From contig NZ_JACIIZ010000013.1 of NCBI RefSeq assembly GCF_014205765.1, forward strand, positions 124,001 to 188,000: a DNA stretch of 64,000 nt. Reading direction: 5' to 3'. This DNA is from Nitrospirillum iridis. Lineage in GTDB: Bacteria; Pseudomonadota; Alphaproteobacteria; Azospirillales; Azospirillaceae. How positions within the stretch are numbered: position 1 is the first letter of the stretch; each line of letters begins with the position of its first letter. Positions 8,420-17,048 of the stretch are shown piece after piece. The translations under genes and the position numbers were made by a program. The notes beneath the pieces were generated by a model. That model searched no databases, was not told where the DNA came from, and saw only the letters and a list, made by a program, of their open reading frames with translations.

Positions 8420-9355
8420 TTAATGGGCACCGCCCTTGGGCGGCGGGCCGCTGGGGAACCACTTGTCCGTCGCCTTGAACAGGAACAGCTGCGACGTGTC
8501 GGCGCCGACCGGCTGATGCCGGGCTATCCATTCGTCGTCGTGCAGGTCCATGTCGGCGTCGTATTCGACGTGGCACCCGAGGGGGCTGTTGAAGTACCAG
8601 AACCAGTTGGACCCGAAGAGATGGCGGCCGGGACCCCAGAAGCTGGTGTAGCCCTTGGCCTGGAACTGGCTGCCGGCGTAGAGCACTTCCGTCCCGCTGC
8701 CCAGATGGAAGGTGAAGTGCTCCACCCCCTTCATGAAGGGGGGCGTCTGGATCAGGAACAGGGTGTGGTGGTCGTCCGTGCCGGCCGGGCGCAGGAAGGG
8801 GCCGGTGCCGGTGAACTTGTCGGTGACGCGGAAAGCCAGCCGGTTCACGTAGAACGCTTCCGCCTCCTCCATGTTCGGCACGAACAGCACGACATGCGAG
8901 AGGGTGCGCGGTGCCACGCTCATGCCCACCTCGACACCCAGCAGGTTGGGGCCGCGCTGGGGCGGATGGCCAGGGGCGTTGGTCAGATCGGCCGGGGCGG
9001 TGTACGGCCGGCGGATGGTCAGGGCGAAGCTCAGATGGAAGCCGGAATCGTCATCGGCGTGCACGCTGCCGCCTTCCCCACGGCGCACCTCGCGGTCCTT
9101 GGACAGCTCCGCCGCGATGGCCTCCAGCGTTTCGGCGTCCCCCACGCCATAGACGATCTCCCGGATCGAGGGGGCGGGGCCGATGGCGGGCGGCAGGGTG
9201 GGGTCGTCAGCGGCGCGGATGATGACGCACGTGCCGTCCAGCGCCTCGAACCGACCGTCGCCGGTGGGCTTCAGGCCATAGTCCGTCAGGTATTGGCTGC
9301 AGGCGTCGACATCGTCGACACCGAACACCAGGGCGTCCGGTCCGATGATATTCAT
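8420..9355 (-). CDS. VOC-superfamily extradiol-type ring-cleavage dioxygenase
   Basis: A 311-residue protein made of two glyoxalase/VOC halves. The metal ligands expected for type I extradiol dioxygenases are visible: His154 in TLSHVVLFVPN, His213 in VEHFTFHLG and Glu264 in CHVEYDADMD. Such enzymes open catechol rings using Fe(II) and oxygen. An upstream in-frame ATG at 9463 exists, but homology begins at MNIIGPDALVFGV, so the ATG at 9353-9355 was chosen. The gene leads an operon with the Rieske ferredoxin and is divergent from an amidohydrolase gene. Together these point to breakdown of an aromatic or amide-linked compound. The substrate is unknown. Confidence 0.82.
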   Translation of the reverse strand: MNIIGPDALVFGVDDVDACSQYLTDYGLKPTGDGRFEALDGTCVIIRAADDPTLPPAIGPAPSIREIVYGVGDAETLEAIAAELSKDREVRRGEGGSVHADDDSGFHLSFALTIRRPYTAPADLTNAPGHPPQRGPNLLGVEVGMSVAPRTLSHVVLFVPNMEEAEAFYVNRLAFRVTDKFTGTGPFLRPAGTDDHHTLFLIQTPPFMKGVEHFTFHLGSGTEVLYAGSQFQAKGYTSFWGPGRHLFGSNWFWYFNSPLGCHVEYDADMDLHDDEWIARHQPVGADTSQLFLFKATDKWFPSGPPPKGGAH

Positions 9356-9630
9356 GAGGCGTTCGTCTCCCGAGAAAATGGCGCCGCCCTCTCCCGCGGG
9401 GCGATCCAGCCTGAAATCTAGGGGGCCGGCGGCCGGGATAAAAACCGTTCCTATCCATTGCATGTATGGACGAAACCGATGCCTCCTTCCGGGCTCGGGG
9501 GATACCTATAGGTGCCGCCAATAGGTCCGCAGCGGAAATTTCCATTTCCCAAGCGGTGGTGGCCTCCCTAGGCTCGCGCGCAACAATACGCCAGGGAAAG
9601 ACCCGGCGGGCTTTCCCTGAGGCCCCCGGG
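9356..9630. promoter_or_regulatory. Divergent regulatory region between dioxygenase and amidohydrolase genes
   Basis: This 275-base gap should contain both promoters. A perfect 10-bp palindrome ACCTATAGGT lies at 9504-9513. An inverted repeat with 9-bp arms (CAGGGAAAG at 9592-9600 and CTTTCCCTG at 9611-9619, 10-base loop) sits just before the ribosome binding site of the amidohydrolase gene. Either could be an operator. The hairpin could instead control translation of the amidohydrolase mRNA. No regulator gene is adjacent. Confidence 0.4.
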
Positions 9631-11001
9631 ATGGAGTCCGCCATGCACCGCACCTTCGTCCGCTGCCGCCGCCTGTTCACTGGGCTGGAGGATGCGGCTC
9701 GCGCCGACCAGACCCTGGTGGTGGAGGATGGCCTGTTCACCCATGTCGGCCCCACGGCGGCGGCCCCGACCCCGGTCGAGGGCGATCGCATGCTTGACGC
9801 TGGCGACAACCTCGTCCTGCCGGGGCTGGTGGATGCCCATACCCACATCGTCTTCGGCAACGCCCGCGGCGAAGAGGACATCGATTTCTGGGGCACGCCG
9901 GAGTTTCGGGCGTTGCGCGGCCTGTTCTTCGCCCAGCGGGTGCTGGCGGCGGGCTACACCTCCATCGTCGTACCGGGCGACGCCGGCAACTGTAGCATTT
10001 CCGTCCGCGACGCCATCAACGCCGGCCTGTTCACCGGGCCGCGCATCGCCGCCAGCAGCAATGTCATCGCCAACCGCCATAGCCTGAACGACTGGTTTCC
10101 CGAGCATGTCGGGACGCCCGACTATGTGACCGGCCGCCTCTGCACCACGCCCACCGCCCAGATCGAGGAGGTGCGGCGCCAGGCCAAGGCCGGGGTGGAC
10201 GTCATCAAGATCGCCATGGACGGCGCCCACTTCCGCGAGGACGGCACCCACATCGCCGCCTTCACGCAGGAGGAGATCGGCGCCATGGTGGCGGAGGCGC
10301 ACCGCCTGGGCAAGAAGGTGGTGACGCACGCCTATGGCAAGGAAGCGGTGCTGTACGCCGCCCGCGCCGGCGTGGATGTCATCAACCACGCCTTCTTCGC
10401 CGATGATGAATGCATCGACGCGATGCTGAAGTCCGGCAGCCATGTCAGCCCCACCCTGACCTTCCTGCGCAACAATGTGGAATTCGGCCAGGGGCATGAG
10501 CCCACCGCCGGCTCCGGCTATCAGGCCATGCAGCGCCGGGTGATCGAGGTGGCCAAGCGCACGTTGACCCGCATGCGCCAGGCCGGCGTGCCCTTCATGA
10601 CCGGCAGCGACAGCGGCTTCGCCGTCACGCCTTATGGCGAATGGCACGCGCGGGAGATCGAGATCCTGGTGGACTGGCTGGGCTTCACCCCCGCCCAGGC
10701 CCTGCGCGCCGCGACCTCCGTTTCCGCCCGCGCCATGCCCCGGGGCGGAACCCTGGGCGCCATCGATCCCGGCCGCCGGGCGGATTTCATCTTCGTGGCG
10801 GGCGATCCGCTGGCCGATGTCGGTGTGCTGCAACGACCGGGCAGTGTCACCGCCGTCCATATTGGCGGCGTGCCGGTGGCGGTGGAGGCGCGGCGCTACG
10901 ACCCCTACAAGGTCACCCATCTCAGCAGCCTGAAATGGACCGATGTCTACACCCGCGACCGCGCGATCGAACTTGGCCTGTGGCAGACTGGCGCCCCGTA
11001 A
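9631..11001 (+). CDS. Amidohydrolase (imidazolonepropionase/prolidase-like metal-dependent hydrolase)
   Basis: A 456-residue amidohydrolase-superfamily protein with a complete metal site: DAHTH (His70, His72), the likely carboxylated lysine in VIKIAMDGAH (Lys193), His233 in VVTHAYGK, His253 in INHAFFAD and the catalytic Asp327 in MTGSDSGF. The C-terminal GAIDPGRRADFIFV is the usual composite beta-sandwich return. No signal peptide is visible, so it is cytoplasmic. The ATG at 9631 has GAGG eight bases upstream; another ATG follows at 9643. It is followed 21 bases later by a GlcG/HbpS-like gene and is divergent from the dioxygenase operon. The hydrolysed bond (amide, lactam or dipeptide) is not clear. 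Confidence 0.87.
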   Translation: MESAMHRTFVRCRRLFTGLEDAARADQTLVVEDGLFTHVGPTAAAPTPVEGDRMLDAGDNLVLPGLVDAHTHIVFGNARGEEDIDFWGTPEFRALRGLFFAQRVLAAGYTSIVVPGDAGNCSISVRDAINAGLFTGPRIAASSNVIANRHSLNDWFPEHVGTPDYVTGRLCTTPTAQIEEVRRQAKAGVDVIKIAMDGAHFREDGTHIAAFTQEEIGAMVAEAHRLGKKVVTHAYGKEAVLYAARAGVDVINHAFFADDECIDAMLKSGSHVSPTLTFLRNNVEFGQGHEPTAGSGYQAMQRRVIEVAKRTLTRMRQAGVPFMTGSDSGFAVTPYGEWHAREIEILVDWLGFTPAQALRAATSVSARAMPRGGTLGAIDPGRRADFIFVAGDPLADVGVLQRPGSVTAVHIGGVPVAVEARRYDPYKVTHLSSLKWTDVYTRDRAIELGLWQTGAP

Positions 11002-11022
11002 ATCGTTCCGAGGAAGATCGCG

Positions 11023-11469
11023 ATGACCGTTTTGACCTGTGCCGTGGCGCTGAAGCTGGTGGAGGCCATCCTGGCCGAGGGCCGGGCGCGCGGCTTCGCG
11101 CCGCTGACCGCCGCCGTTCTGGACGCCGGCGGCCATGTGGTGGCGCTGGCCCGCGACGACGGCTCCAGCCTGCTGCGGCCGCAGATCGCCACGGGCAAGG
11201 CCTGGGGCGTGCTGGGCATGGGCTTCGGCGGGCGGGAACTGGCGCAGCGCGCCGCCAAGATGCCGGCCTTCTTCACCGCCGCCATCGAACTGGCGGATGG
11301 CAAGCTGGTGCCGGTGCCGGGTGGTGTGCTGATCCGCGATAGCCAGGGCCACATCGTCGGCGCCATCGGCGTCACCGGCGACACCTCGGACAATGACGAG
11401 ATCTGCGCCGTGGCGGCACTGGCCGCGATCGGCGGGCCCCTGGGCCTCAAGCCCGATACCGGCGTCTGA
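11023..11469 (+). CDS. GlcG/HbpS-like (DUF336) protein
   Basis: A 148-residue protein of the GlcG/HbpS family, recognised by LTAAVLDAGGHVVALARDDG and the C-terminal GAIGVTGDTSDNDEICAVAALAAI. Family members are found beside glycolate, aromatic and cobalamin-related genes. Some bind haem or cobalamin, but many have no known activity. It probably forms an operon with the amidohydrolase, with a 21-base gap containing GAGGAAG as ribosome binding site. It converges on the CopD-cytochrome gene with 12 bases between stop codons. Its role in the catabolic group is inferred only from position. Confidence 0.85.
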   Translation: MTVLTCAVALKLVEAILAEGRARGFAPLTAAVLDAGGHVVALARDDGSSLLRPQIATGKAWGVLGMGFGGRELAQRAAKMPAFFTAAIELADGKLVPVPGGVLIRDSQGHIVGAIGVTGDTSDNDEICAVAALAAIGGPLGLKPDTGV

Positions 11470-11481
11470 GTCCCCATACGG

Positions 11482-13389
11482 TCAATGGTGGTGATGCCCG
11501 CCGCCGCCGCTGGCGAAGGGGTGGCGTTCGGCATCCGCCGCTTGGGCCGCCAGGTCGGCCACCGCCTCGGGCGTGGCGGGGAAGGGGCCCTGCCACACCC
11601 GGCGCAAGGCGCCGCGGCTGTCGACCAGTACCAGCAGGGGGCCGTCCGCCGCGCCGCCAATGGTGTGGTAAGCCACGGCGGCCTCCGGGGTGCTGCTGCC
11701 GCAGGCGGTGGCGGGCGGGGCTTGGTCGGGGTTGGTACTGACCATGACCGGAACCACCGGCGTCGCCTGAATGGCCGCGAGCGCGCCCGTCGGCATCTCC
11801 CCATAGCCGATGGCCAGCAGCAGGGGATGGCCCGCCAGGTCGGCCAGGCTGCCGGCCCTGGCCAGCGGTCCGACCGGGCAGTTGAGATCCAGTTCCGGCG
11901 CCGGCATGCCCCAGGTCCATACCCCCTTCGCCTCGGCCACCGTGGTGCCGCTGTTGAGGGTGTGGATATAGTCGATCAGGGCCCAGCGGTCGTCTTCCGT
12001 CAGTTGGCTGGCGAAGGCGGGCATGACGGGTTTGCCGTCGGGGTCAGGCATGCCGTGGGTCAGCCACCAGAAGATGTCGCCCTCGCTGTGGTCCAACAAA
12101 TGGTGCGCCGTCAGGTCAGCGGGTGGGATGCTGAGCTTGGCCGCGTCCGGACCGTCACCCGCGCCGCCGGAGCCGTGACAGCGGGCGCAGTGGCCGGGGA
12201 ACAGGGCGGCGCCCTGCGCCACCGAGGCGGCGGTGAAGCCGGTGGGCGAGGACCAGAAGCTGGTAGGGAAGGCCTGCACCGTCAGCAGATCCAGGTCGGG
12301 AACGCCCCACCACAGGAAGCCGGCGGCGAACACAGCCTCCAAGGCGCGACGCTTCCACGACAGGCGCCGCCAAGCCCCTTTGCCCGGTGGGAAGGCGACG
12401 CCGATGAGGGACATGATCCCCAGGGTCGTGAAGCCCAGCGCCCGCCACGCCATACCGCCATAGTCGGGATCGGACAGGATTTCGCCGCTCAGCTTGCGGG
12501 CGAAGGGCCAGAGCGGTTGGTCGTGCGCCCCCGGCACGATGGAGGCCAGCCAGGCGGCCAGCGCCACCACCATTGCGCCCAGGGTCAGTTCCACCAGCAC
12601 GCTGAACCGCAAGGCGCCCAGCGACACCGCGCCCCGTGCCAGGCCGGGGGCGACGCGCCAGCGGTTCAGCGCGGCGCAGGCCAGCATCAGGGCGAACAGT
12701 ACGGCCTTGGCGATGGCGAGGTGGCCATAGGTGGTGCCGAGCAGGCCGGCCAGGCTGCCGATCAGCCCCACGCCGTTCAGCAGGGCGGTGGCGGCCAGCA
12801 GGGTGACGCAGGTGACGCCCAGGGGGGAAAAGCGGACGGCGAGGGTGGCCGCCAGGGTGGGGTGCCGCGTGGCCAGCAACAGTCCCACCATCCCGCCCAG
12901 CCAGGCTCCGGCGGCCAGCAGGTGCAGCACCTCCGCCACCAGGCCGGGCAGGCTGGCGGCGTCAAAGCTGACGGCGACATGGCCGACGCCGGCATGCAGG
13001 GCCAGCGATAGGCCCAGCACGGCGGCCAAAGCCCGGATGGGCAGGCGGCCGCTGAACGCCACGGCGCCGGCCAGCAGCGCCAGCCGGGGCACCAGGACAT
13101 GGCCGTAGCGGGTGGCCACGGTGGGACCGGCCGCCCCCAGGATGGCGGCGGCCGAGCCGTCGCCCACGAACACCGCCGCTTGCGTGGCGAACCAAAGGAG
13201 CCCTGCGGCCAGGGCCGCCAGTGCGGCACCCCGCGTCCAGCGGCGCAGGGTGCCGATCAACGCGGCACGGCTGGGCCCGTCGGGTTCCTTGAGCACCAGG
13301 ATGGCGAAGGCCGGCAGTCCCCAGGCGGCGAGGGCCGAGGCGAGGTGCAGGCCGCGCGCGATGGCCAGGCCGGTTTCCAGGGTGTTCAT
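11482..13389 (-). CDS. copD: CopD-like copper membrane protein fused to a c-type cytochrome domain
   Basis: A 635-residue fusion. Residues 1 to about 290 form a polytopic CopD-type domain with conserved membrane histidines (LHLASALAAW, LHAGVGHVAVS, AEVLHLLAAGAWLGG). Membrane-anchored linkers follow. A class I cytochrome c domain then holds the haem motif CARCH (residues about 398-402), with a later PVMPAF that could supply the axial Met. The last 150 residues form a thioredoxin-like or SCO-like region (LPVGPLARAGSLADL-type) ending in GGGGHHHH. CopD works with CopC to move copper into the cytoplasm. The haem domain suggests coupling to copper redox or to delivery to an oxidase. The ATG at 13387-13389 was chosen because the CopD homology and first membrane segment begin there. 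Confidence 0.8.
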   Translation of the reverse strand: MNTLETGLAIARGLHLASALAAWGLPAFAILVLKEPDGPSRAALIGTLRRWTRGAALAALAAGLLWFATQAAVFVGDGSAAAILGAAGPTVATRYGHVLVPRLALLAGAVAFSGRLPIRALAAVLGLSLALHAGVGHVAVSFDAASLPGLVAEVLHLLAAGAWLGGMVGLLLATRHPTLAATLAVRFSPLGVTCVTLLAATALLNGVGLIGSLAGLLGTTYGHLAIAKAVLFALMLACAALNRWRVAPGLARGAVSLGALRFSVLVELTLGAMVVALAAWLASIVPGAHDQPLWPFARKLSGEILSDPDYGGMAWRALGFTTLGIMSLIGVAFPPGKGAWRRLSWKRRALEAVFAAGFLWWGVPDLDLLTVQAFPTSFWSSPTGFTAASVAQGAALFPGHCARCHGSGGAGDGPDAAKLSIPPADLTAHHLLDHSEGDIFWWLTHGMPDPDGKPVMPAFASQLTEDDRWALIDYIHTLNSGTTVAEAKGVWTWGMPAPELDLNCPVGPLARAGSLADLAGHPLLLAIGYGEMPTGALAAIQATPVVPVMVSTNPDQAPPATACGSSTPEAAVAYHTIGGAADGPLLVLVDSRGALRRVWQGPFPATPEAVADLAAQAADAERHPFASGGGGHHHH

Positions 13390-13484
13390 GGGGGGCGTCA
13401 ACAGGCTGCGGATGTGAAACGGCGCCGGCGGTGCCGCCGGCGCCGTGAGGATACGCGCTTTGGCGCTTATTTGCGTACTTCGGC

Positions 13485-13874
13485 TTACTTGCGTACTTCG
13501 AAGGTGAAGCTGCCCTGGGACTTGTGGGTGTCGACCGAGGTCACCGCCCAGTCCACGGTGTAGGTGCCTGGGGCGGCGCCATCGATGCTGACGATCAGAT
13601 GCTTGGCGTCGGTCGGATCGGTGTGGGTGTCGCCCTTGTCCACCTTTTTTCCGCCCTCTGGTTTTCCGTCCGGGCCGGGGCCGGTGACGGTGATGGTGCT
13701 GAACTTGGGCTCCAGCGCCTCGGTGAACCAACCCTCCACCTGCGTGGTGGCGCCCACCGTGCCGCTGGCGGTGGGGGTGGAGCGCTTCAGGTGGGCATGG
13801 GCGGCGGCGGTGCCGGCCAGGCCCAGGGCGAGGACGAACGCGGCGGCGGACGCGGCCAGGGTACGGGAGGTCAT
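13485..13874 (-). CDS. copC: CopC periplasmic copper-binding protein
   Basis: A 129-residue protein with a clear signal peptide (residues 1-25, ending GTAAA). The mature protein starts HAHLKRSTP. The N-terminal histidine of mature CopC is the known Cu(II) ligand, together with the DxH near the C-terminus, seen here as SVDTHKSQGSF. CopC proteins carry copper in the periplasm and pass it to CopD. The gene lies between the TBDR gene (77 bases upstream) and the CopD fusion gene (95 bases downstream), all on the minus strand. The ATG at 13872-13874 gives a proper signal peptide; an upstream extension would not. Confidence 0.92.
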   Translation of the reverse strand: MTSRTLAASAAAFVLALGLAGTAAAHAHLKRSTPTASGTVGATTQVEGWFTEALEPKFSTITVTGPGPDGKPEGGKKVDKGDTHTDPTDAKHLIVSIDGAAPGTYTVDWAVTSVDTHKSQGSFTFEVRK

Positions 13875-13951
13875 GATGCGTTTCCTTGGCAATGGGGTGA
13901 GACGGGTGATGTCAACGGGCATCAGGGAGAGACGTGTCACAACGATGCGAG

Positions 13952-16309
13952 TCACAGGGACACCTTCAGGCCACCGAAGAAGGTCCGTCCCGGAAAGGGG
14001 TGGTACAGGAAGTACTTCTCATCATTGATATTGTCGATGCCCAGGTCCAGCGTCAAATTGTCCAGCACCTTGTAGTTGACGTGGATATCGGCGACCAGGA
14101 AGCTATCGAACGCGCCGAATACCTTCGCGACGCTGTCAGTGTTGTCCAGGGTCGAATATTGCTTTCCACTATAACGGCCGGCGATGGTGAAGGCCCATTG
14201 CTCATCCGGCCGGTAGGTGGCCGCCAGGGTGACGCGCCAGTCGGGAACGTAGGGCACATGCTTGCCCGTGGCCGTGGTGCCGGTGGTGCTGGCGAAATTG
14301 GGGTCGGACAGGATGGTGCTGTCGACATAGGTGACGCTGCCCGACAGCTCCAGGCCGGTCACCAGCACGTCCTCCCGGCTGGCCGCCAGTTCGACGCCGC
14401 GGTTGCGCACCTCATCGACGTTGACGGTGTAGCTGACCGGCGTCGCGCCGGTCAGGAAGGCGGTCTGGGCGATCAGGGCGTCGTGGGTGTTCTCCTGGAA
14501 CAGCGACAGGCGCACATGGCCCTTGTCGAAGGTGTGCTCCACCGCCAGTTCGCCGCTCAGCACCCGTTCGGGCTTCAGGTTGGCGTTGGGGGCGGTGTAG
14601 GTCGTGCCGGTGGAGACCAGCTGGTACAGCTCGCTGACGGTGGGGAAGCGGTAGGCCTCACCGAAGGACGCGGTGACCTGCCAATCGGCCGCCGCCGCCC
14701 AGGTCAGCGTCGCCTTGGGCGAGAAGGCGCCGGTCTCCACGTCCGGCTGGTCCACGCCCTTGCCGCCGCTGTAGTTGTAGCCGTCGAAGGCCTGCCAACG
14801 CTCCAGCCGGCCGCCCAGGGTGGCTGTCCAATCGGGCAGGAAGGTCCATGCGTCCTGCGCCCACAGCGCCAGGGTCTGGGTTTTGCCCCGGCCGCTGCTG
14901 TACAGGCCCTGCCCGGTGTCGCCGCTGCCTTGCCAGGTGGCGGTGCTGTAGGTGGGGTTGACCAGCTCGTACTGGTCGGCGTGCAGGCCGGCGCTGACGG
15001 TGTTGGTGGGGGCCGTGCGCCACAGGGCCTTGGCGTCGACGTTGCTCCAGTTCGTGCCGTCCATGCGGGCGATGCGGCCGGCGGTGGAGAAGCCTGTGCC
15101 GCTGGCGCTGACGCCGGTGGGCGTGCGCTGGATGTCGTCCAGCATCTCATAATGGCTGGCCGTCACCTCGGCGTCCCAGGGGCCCTTGCTGTCGCTACGC
15201 AGGGTCACGCTTTGCGCCAGGTGGCTTTGCCACAGACTGTATTTGCCGCTGGCGAAGCCCGACAGGCCGGCGAATGTGGCGGCCCCTGTGCTGTCGCGTA
15301 GATAGGTCTGCACATCGGAGGTGGCGTCGTTCTGCCAGTACCCCGCCGTGTAGCTCAGGCGCCAGATCGGTGACAGGTCATAGCCCAGCTTCAGCTTGGC
15401 GTTGGTCATCTGCGTGTGCAGCAGGCCGCTGGCCCCCACCACGTCGGCCACGGCGCCCGTCTTGTTCTGCGCCAGGAAGGTGCCGGTGGTGCCCGTGGGC
15501 ACCTTGCCGTTGGTGACGAAGCTCAAGGGCTGGCTGTCGCTGTCCTGGTAATTGGCGCTGAGCGACCAGGTGAAGGGCCCGGCGCGGTCGCCCACATGGG
15601 CGCTGGTCTGCGACGTCACCAAGTCCTTGTGCGTGCCGTACAGGCCGAAGCTCTGCACCGATTCCGACTGCCGGGCGGAGGCTTCCAGATGGTCGGGCGT
15701 GCGGGTGGTGATCTGCACCACCCCACCCATGGAATTGCCGGCATAGGCGGCGGAGTAGGGGCCGTACAGCACGTCGACCCGCTGGATCTCCTCCGGCGCC
15801 ACCAGGCCCCAGCGTGGGGCGCCGGCGGTGTTGTTGTTGGCGATCAGGGCCGAGATCAGCACGTCGTCGGCGTAGACCAGGGTCCGCGCGCTGGAATTCA
15901 CGCCCCAGGTGCGGGTCGCCAGCACGGCCTGGGTGTCGCCGTTGTTGCGTTTGCGCAGGAACAGGCTGGGCAGGTATTTCAGCGCGTCTTCGCTGTCCAG
16001 GATGTTCTGCGTCTCCATGACCTTAGCGCCGGTGACGCCGGCCGTGGTCTGGGGGGCCGCGTACTTTTCCAGGGCGGGGCGGTTGGCGGTGACCAGGACG
16101 GTGCTGCCGTCGACGCCGTCCAGGTCGGCGGCATCCAGGTCGGCGGCGCCATCGGGGGCGGCCAGCGCCGGACTTGACGCCAGGCCGACGCCCAGGGCGA
16201 TGGCGGCGGTGGCCAGAAGGGGGAGGGCCGGGATTGGGATGTCCAGGAGGGGGATGTCCAGGAATGGGATGTATAGACGGCGCGACAGGCGCCGGGATGG
16301 GCGAAGCAT
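13952..16309 (-). CDS. TonB-dependent receptor, probable copper (or copper-chelate) importer
   Basis: A 785-residue outer-membrane receptor. The N-terminal signal sequence is followed by VLVTANRPALEKY and a plug domain (YLPSLFLRKRNNGDTQAVL, VDVLYGPYSAAYAGNSMGG). The barrel ends in GRTFFGGLKVSL. Copper import is inferred from co-transcription with CopC and CopD and from the upstream DUF2946 gene, a set seen around copper-responsive receptors such as OprC in pseudomonads. The signal peptide is unusual because it contains a five-residue tandem repeat (IPFLD, IPLLD, IPIPA) encoded by 15-bp DNA repeats. The ATG at 16307-16309 is preceded by AAGGG at a suitable distance. Confidence 0.85.
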   Translation of the reverse strand: MLRPSRRLSRRLYIPFLDIPLLDIPIPALPLLATAAIALGVGLASSPALAAPDGAADLDAADLDGVDGSTVLVTANRPALEKYAAPQTTAGVTGAKVMETQNILDSEDALKYLPSLFLRKRNNGDTQAVLATRTWGVNSSARTLVYADDVLISALIANNNTAGAPRWGLVAPEEIQRVDVLYGPYSAAYAGNSMGGVVQITTRTPDHLEASARQSESVQSFGLYGTHKDLVTSQTSAHVGDRAGPFTWSLSANYQDSDSQPLSFVTNGKVPTGTTGTFLAQNKTGAVADVVGASGLLHTQMTNAKLKLGYDLSPIWRLSYTAGYWQNDATSDVQTYLRDSTGAATFAGLSGFASGKYSLWQSHLAQSVTLRSDSKGPWDAEVTASHYEMLDDIQRTPTGVSASGTGFSTAGRIARMDGTNWSNVDAKALWRTAPTNTVSAGLHADQYELVNPTYSTATWQGSGDTGQGLYSSGRGKTQTLALWAQDAWTFLPDWTATLGGRLERWQAFDGYNYSGGKGVDQPDVETGAFSPKATLTWAAAADWQVTASFGEAYRFPTVSELYQLVSTGTTYTAPNANLKPERVLSGELAVEHTFDKGHVRLSLFQENTHDALIAQTAFLTGATPVSYTVNVDEVRNRGVELAASREDVLVTGLELSGSVTYVDSTILSDPNFASTTGTTATGKHVPYVPDWRVTLAATYRPDEQWAFTIAGRYSGKQYSTLDNTDSVAKVFGAFDSFLVADIHVNYKVLDNLTLDLGIDNINDEKYFLYHPFPGRTFFGGLKVSL
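16236..16280 (-). repeat. Three 15-bp tandem repeats in the TBDR signal-peptide region
   Basis: Three 15-base units lie head to tail at 16236-16250, 16251-16265 and 16266-16280. The first two differ only in their last two bases and the third has diverged further. Each unit codes five residues, so a change in copy number would lengthen or shorten the signal peptide without shifting the frame. Confidence 0.75.
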
Positions 16310-16499
16310 GAAAGACGATCCCTTCGGGGGACGGCGGCGGCCCGGCTGGCAAGCGGGGCGAGCGGCGGCCGTTCGAGACAGGGGTACCGGCGCCGGCACG
16401 GGGAATAGTGCCGGGCGGCGGGCAGGATTCAGGGATGCCCCAAGGGGCCGCCGCGAGGGGCGGTGTCACGCGAATGGGAAGGGCGATACCCCGGGGCGT
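16310..16499 (-). other. Gap between DUF2946 and TBDR genes
   Basis: A 190-base spacer within the presumed copper operon. It contains a 7-bp hairpin (CCGGCAC at 16393-16399 with GTGCCGG at 16408-16414). I looked for the cobalamin riboswitch box, because receptors are often controlled that way, and did not find it. Confidence 0.35.
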
Positions 16500-17048
16500 T
16501 CAGGCCGCCAGCGGGGGCGCGCGGGCGCCGGGTGTGCCGGGCAGGCGCGAGACGGGGTGCGGGAGCCGGGGGCCGGGACGCCAGGTCTGGCGCACCCGGC
16601 GCGGGGGCAAGGCCAGGATCAGCAGCAGCACTGGGATGGCCAGCGCCGCCAATGCCGCGAAGGCGCAAGGACCCATGTGGTCCTGGTCACCGCCCGGGCG
16701 GTGGTCATGGGGGCTGGCAGGATCGGGGGACGTCAAGCCATCCGCGCCCACCGCCGGGTGGTGATGGTGGGTATGGGCCCCGGGCGTTGCTGCCATGCCG
16801 CTTTCCGCCATCGGTGCCGCGGCCATCACCCGGTCCAACAGGTCATGCACGCCGGGGCAGAGCATGAAGGGGGCCGCCCCGCCGCTGGTGTTCGCCATAT
16901 AGCCAACGGGGATCAGCCCGCGCAGCAGCACCGCCGCCACCAGCACCCACGCCCATCCGCGCGGCGCGCGCCGCGCCCGGCCGAGGTCCAGGAACCTCAG
17001 CGCGGCGGCCATCGCGGCCGACAGGGGGGAAGGGAAGTGGGGGGACAT
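16500..17048 (-). CDS. DUF2946 family protein (copper-associated)
   Basis: A 182-residue protein with an N-terminal membrane segment (WVLVAAVLLRGLIPVGYM, residues about 33-50) and a second near residues 130-150. The motif FMLCPGVHD is followed by a histidine-rich loop (HTHHHHP, PHDHRPGGDQDHMGPCAF). The Cys and His arrangement with LCP and CAF is that of DUF2946 proteins, which are commonly found beside copper-responsive receptors. The loop looks suited to binding copper in the periplasm, but no biochemical function is established for the family. It is the first gene of the presumed copper operon. The C-terminal 30 residues are Pro/Arg-rich and probably disordered. Confidence 0.75.
   Translation of the reverse strand: MSPHFPSPLSAAMAAALRFLDLGRARRAPRGWAWVLVAAVLLRGLIPVGYMANTSGGAAPFMLCPGVHDLLDRVMAAAPMAESGMAATPGAHTHHHHPAVGADGLTSPDPASPHDHRPGGDQDHMGPCAFAALAALAIPVLLLILALPPRRVRQTWRPGPRLPHPVSRLPGTPGARAPPLAA

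Noticed and set aside
11482-11500. HHHH at the CopD fusion C-terminus as an affinity tag artefact
   Set aside because: It is part of a natural Gly/His-rich tail in genomic DNA. Similar His-rich ends occur in other copper proteins of the window (DUF2946) and in CbtA.
16310-16499. Cobalamin or other riboswitch before the copper-locus receptor
   Set aside because: The B12-box and GGTGCAAATCC core present at 48400-48545 are absent here. Only simple GC-rich hairpins are seen.
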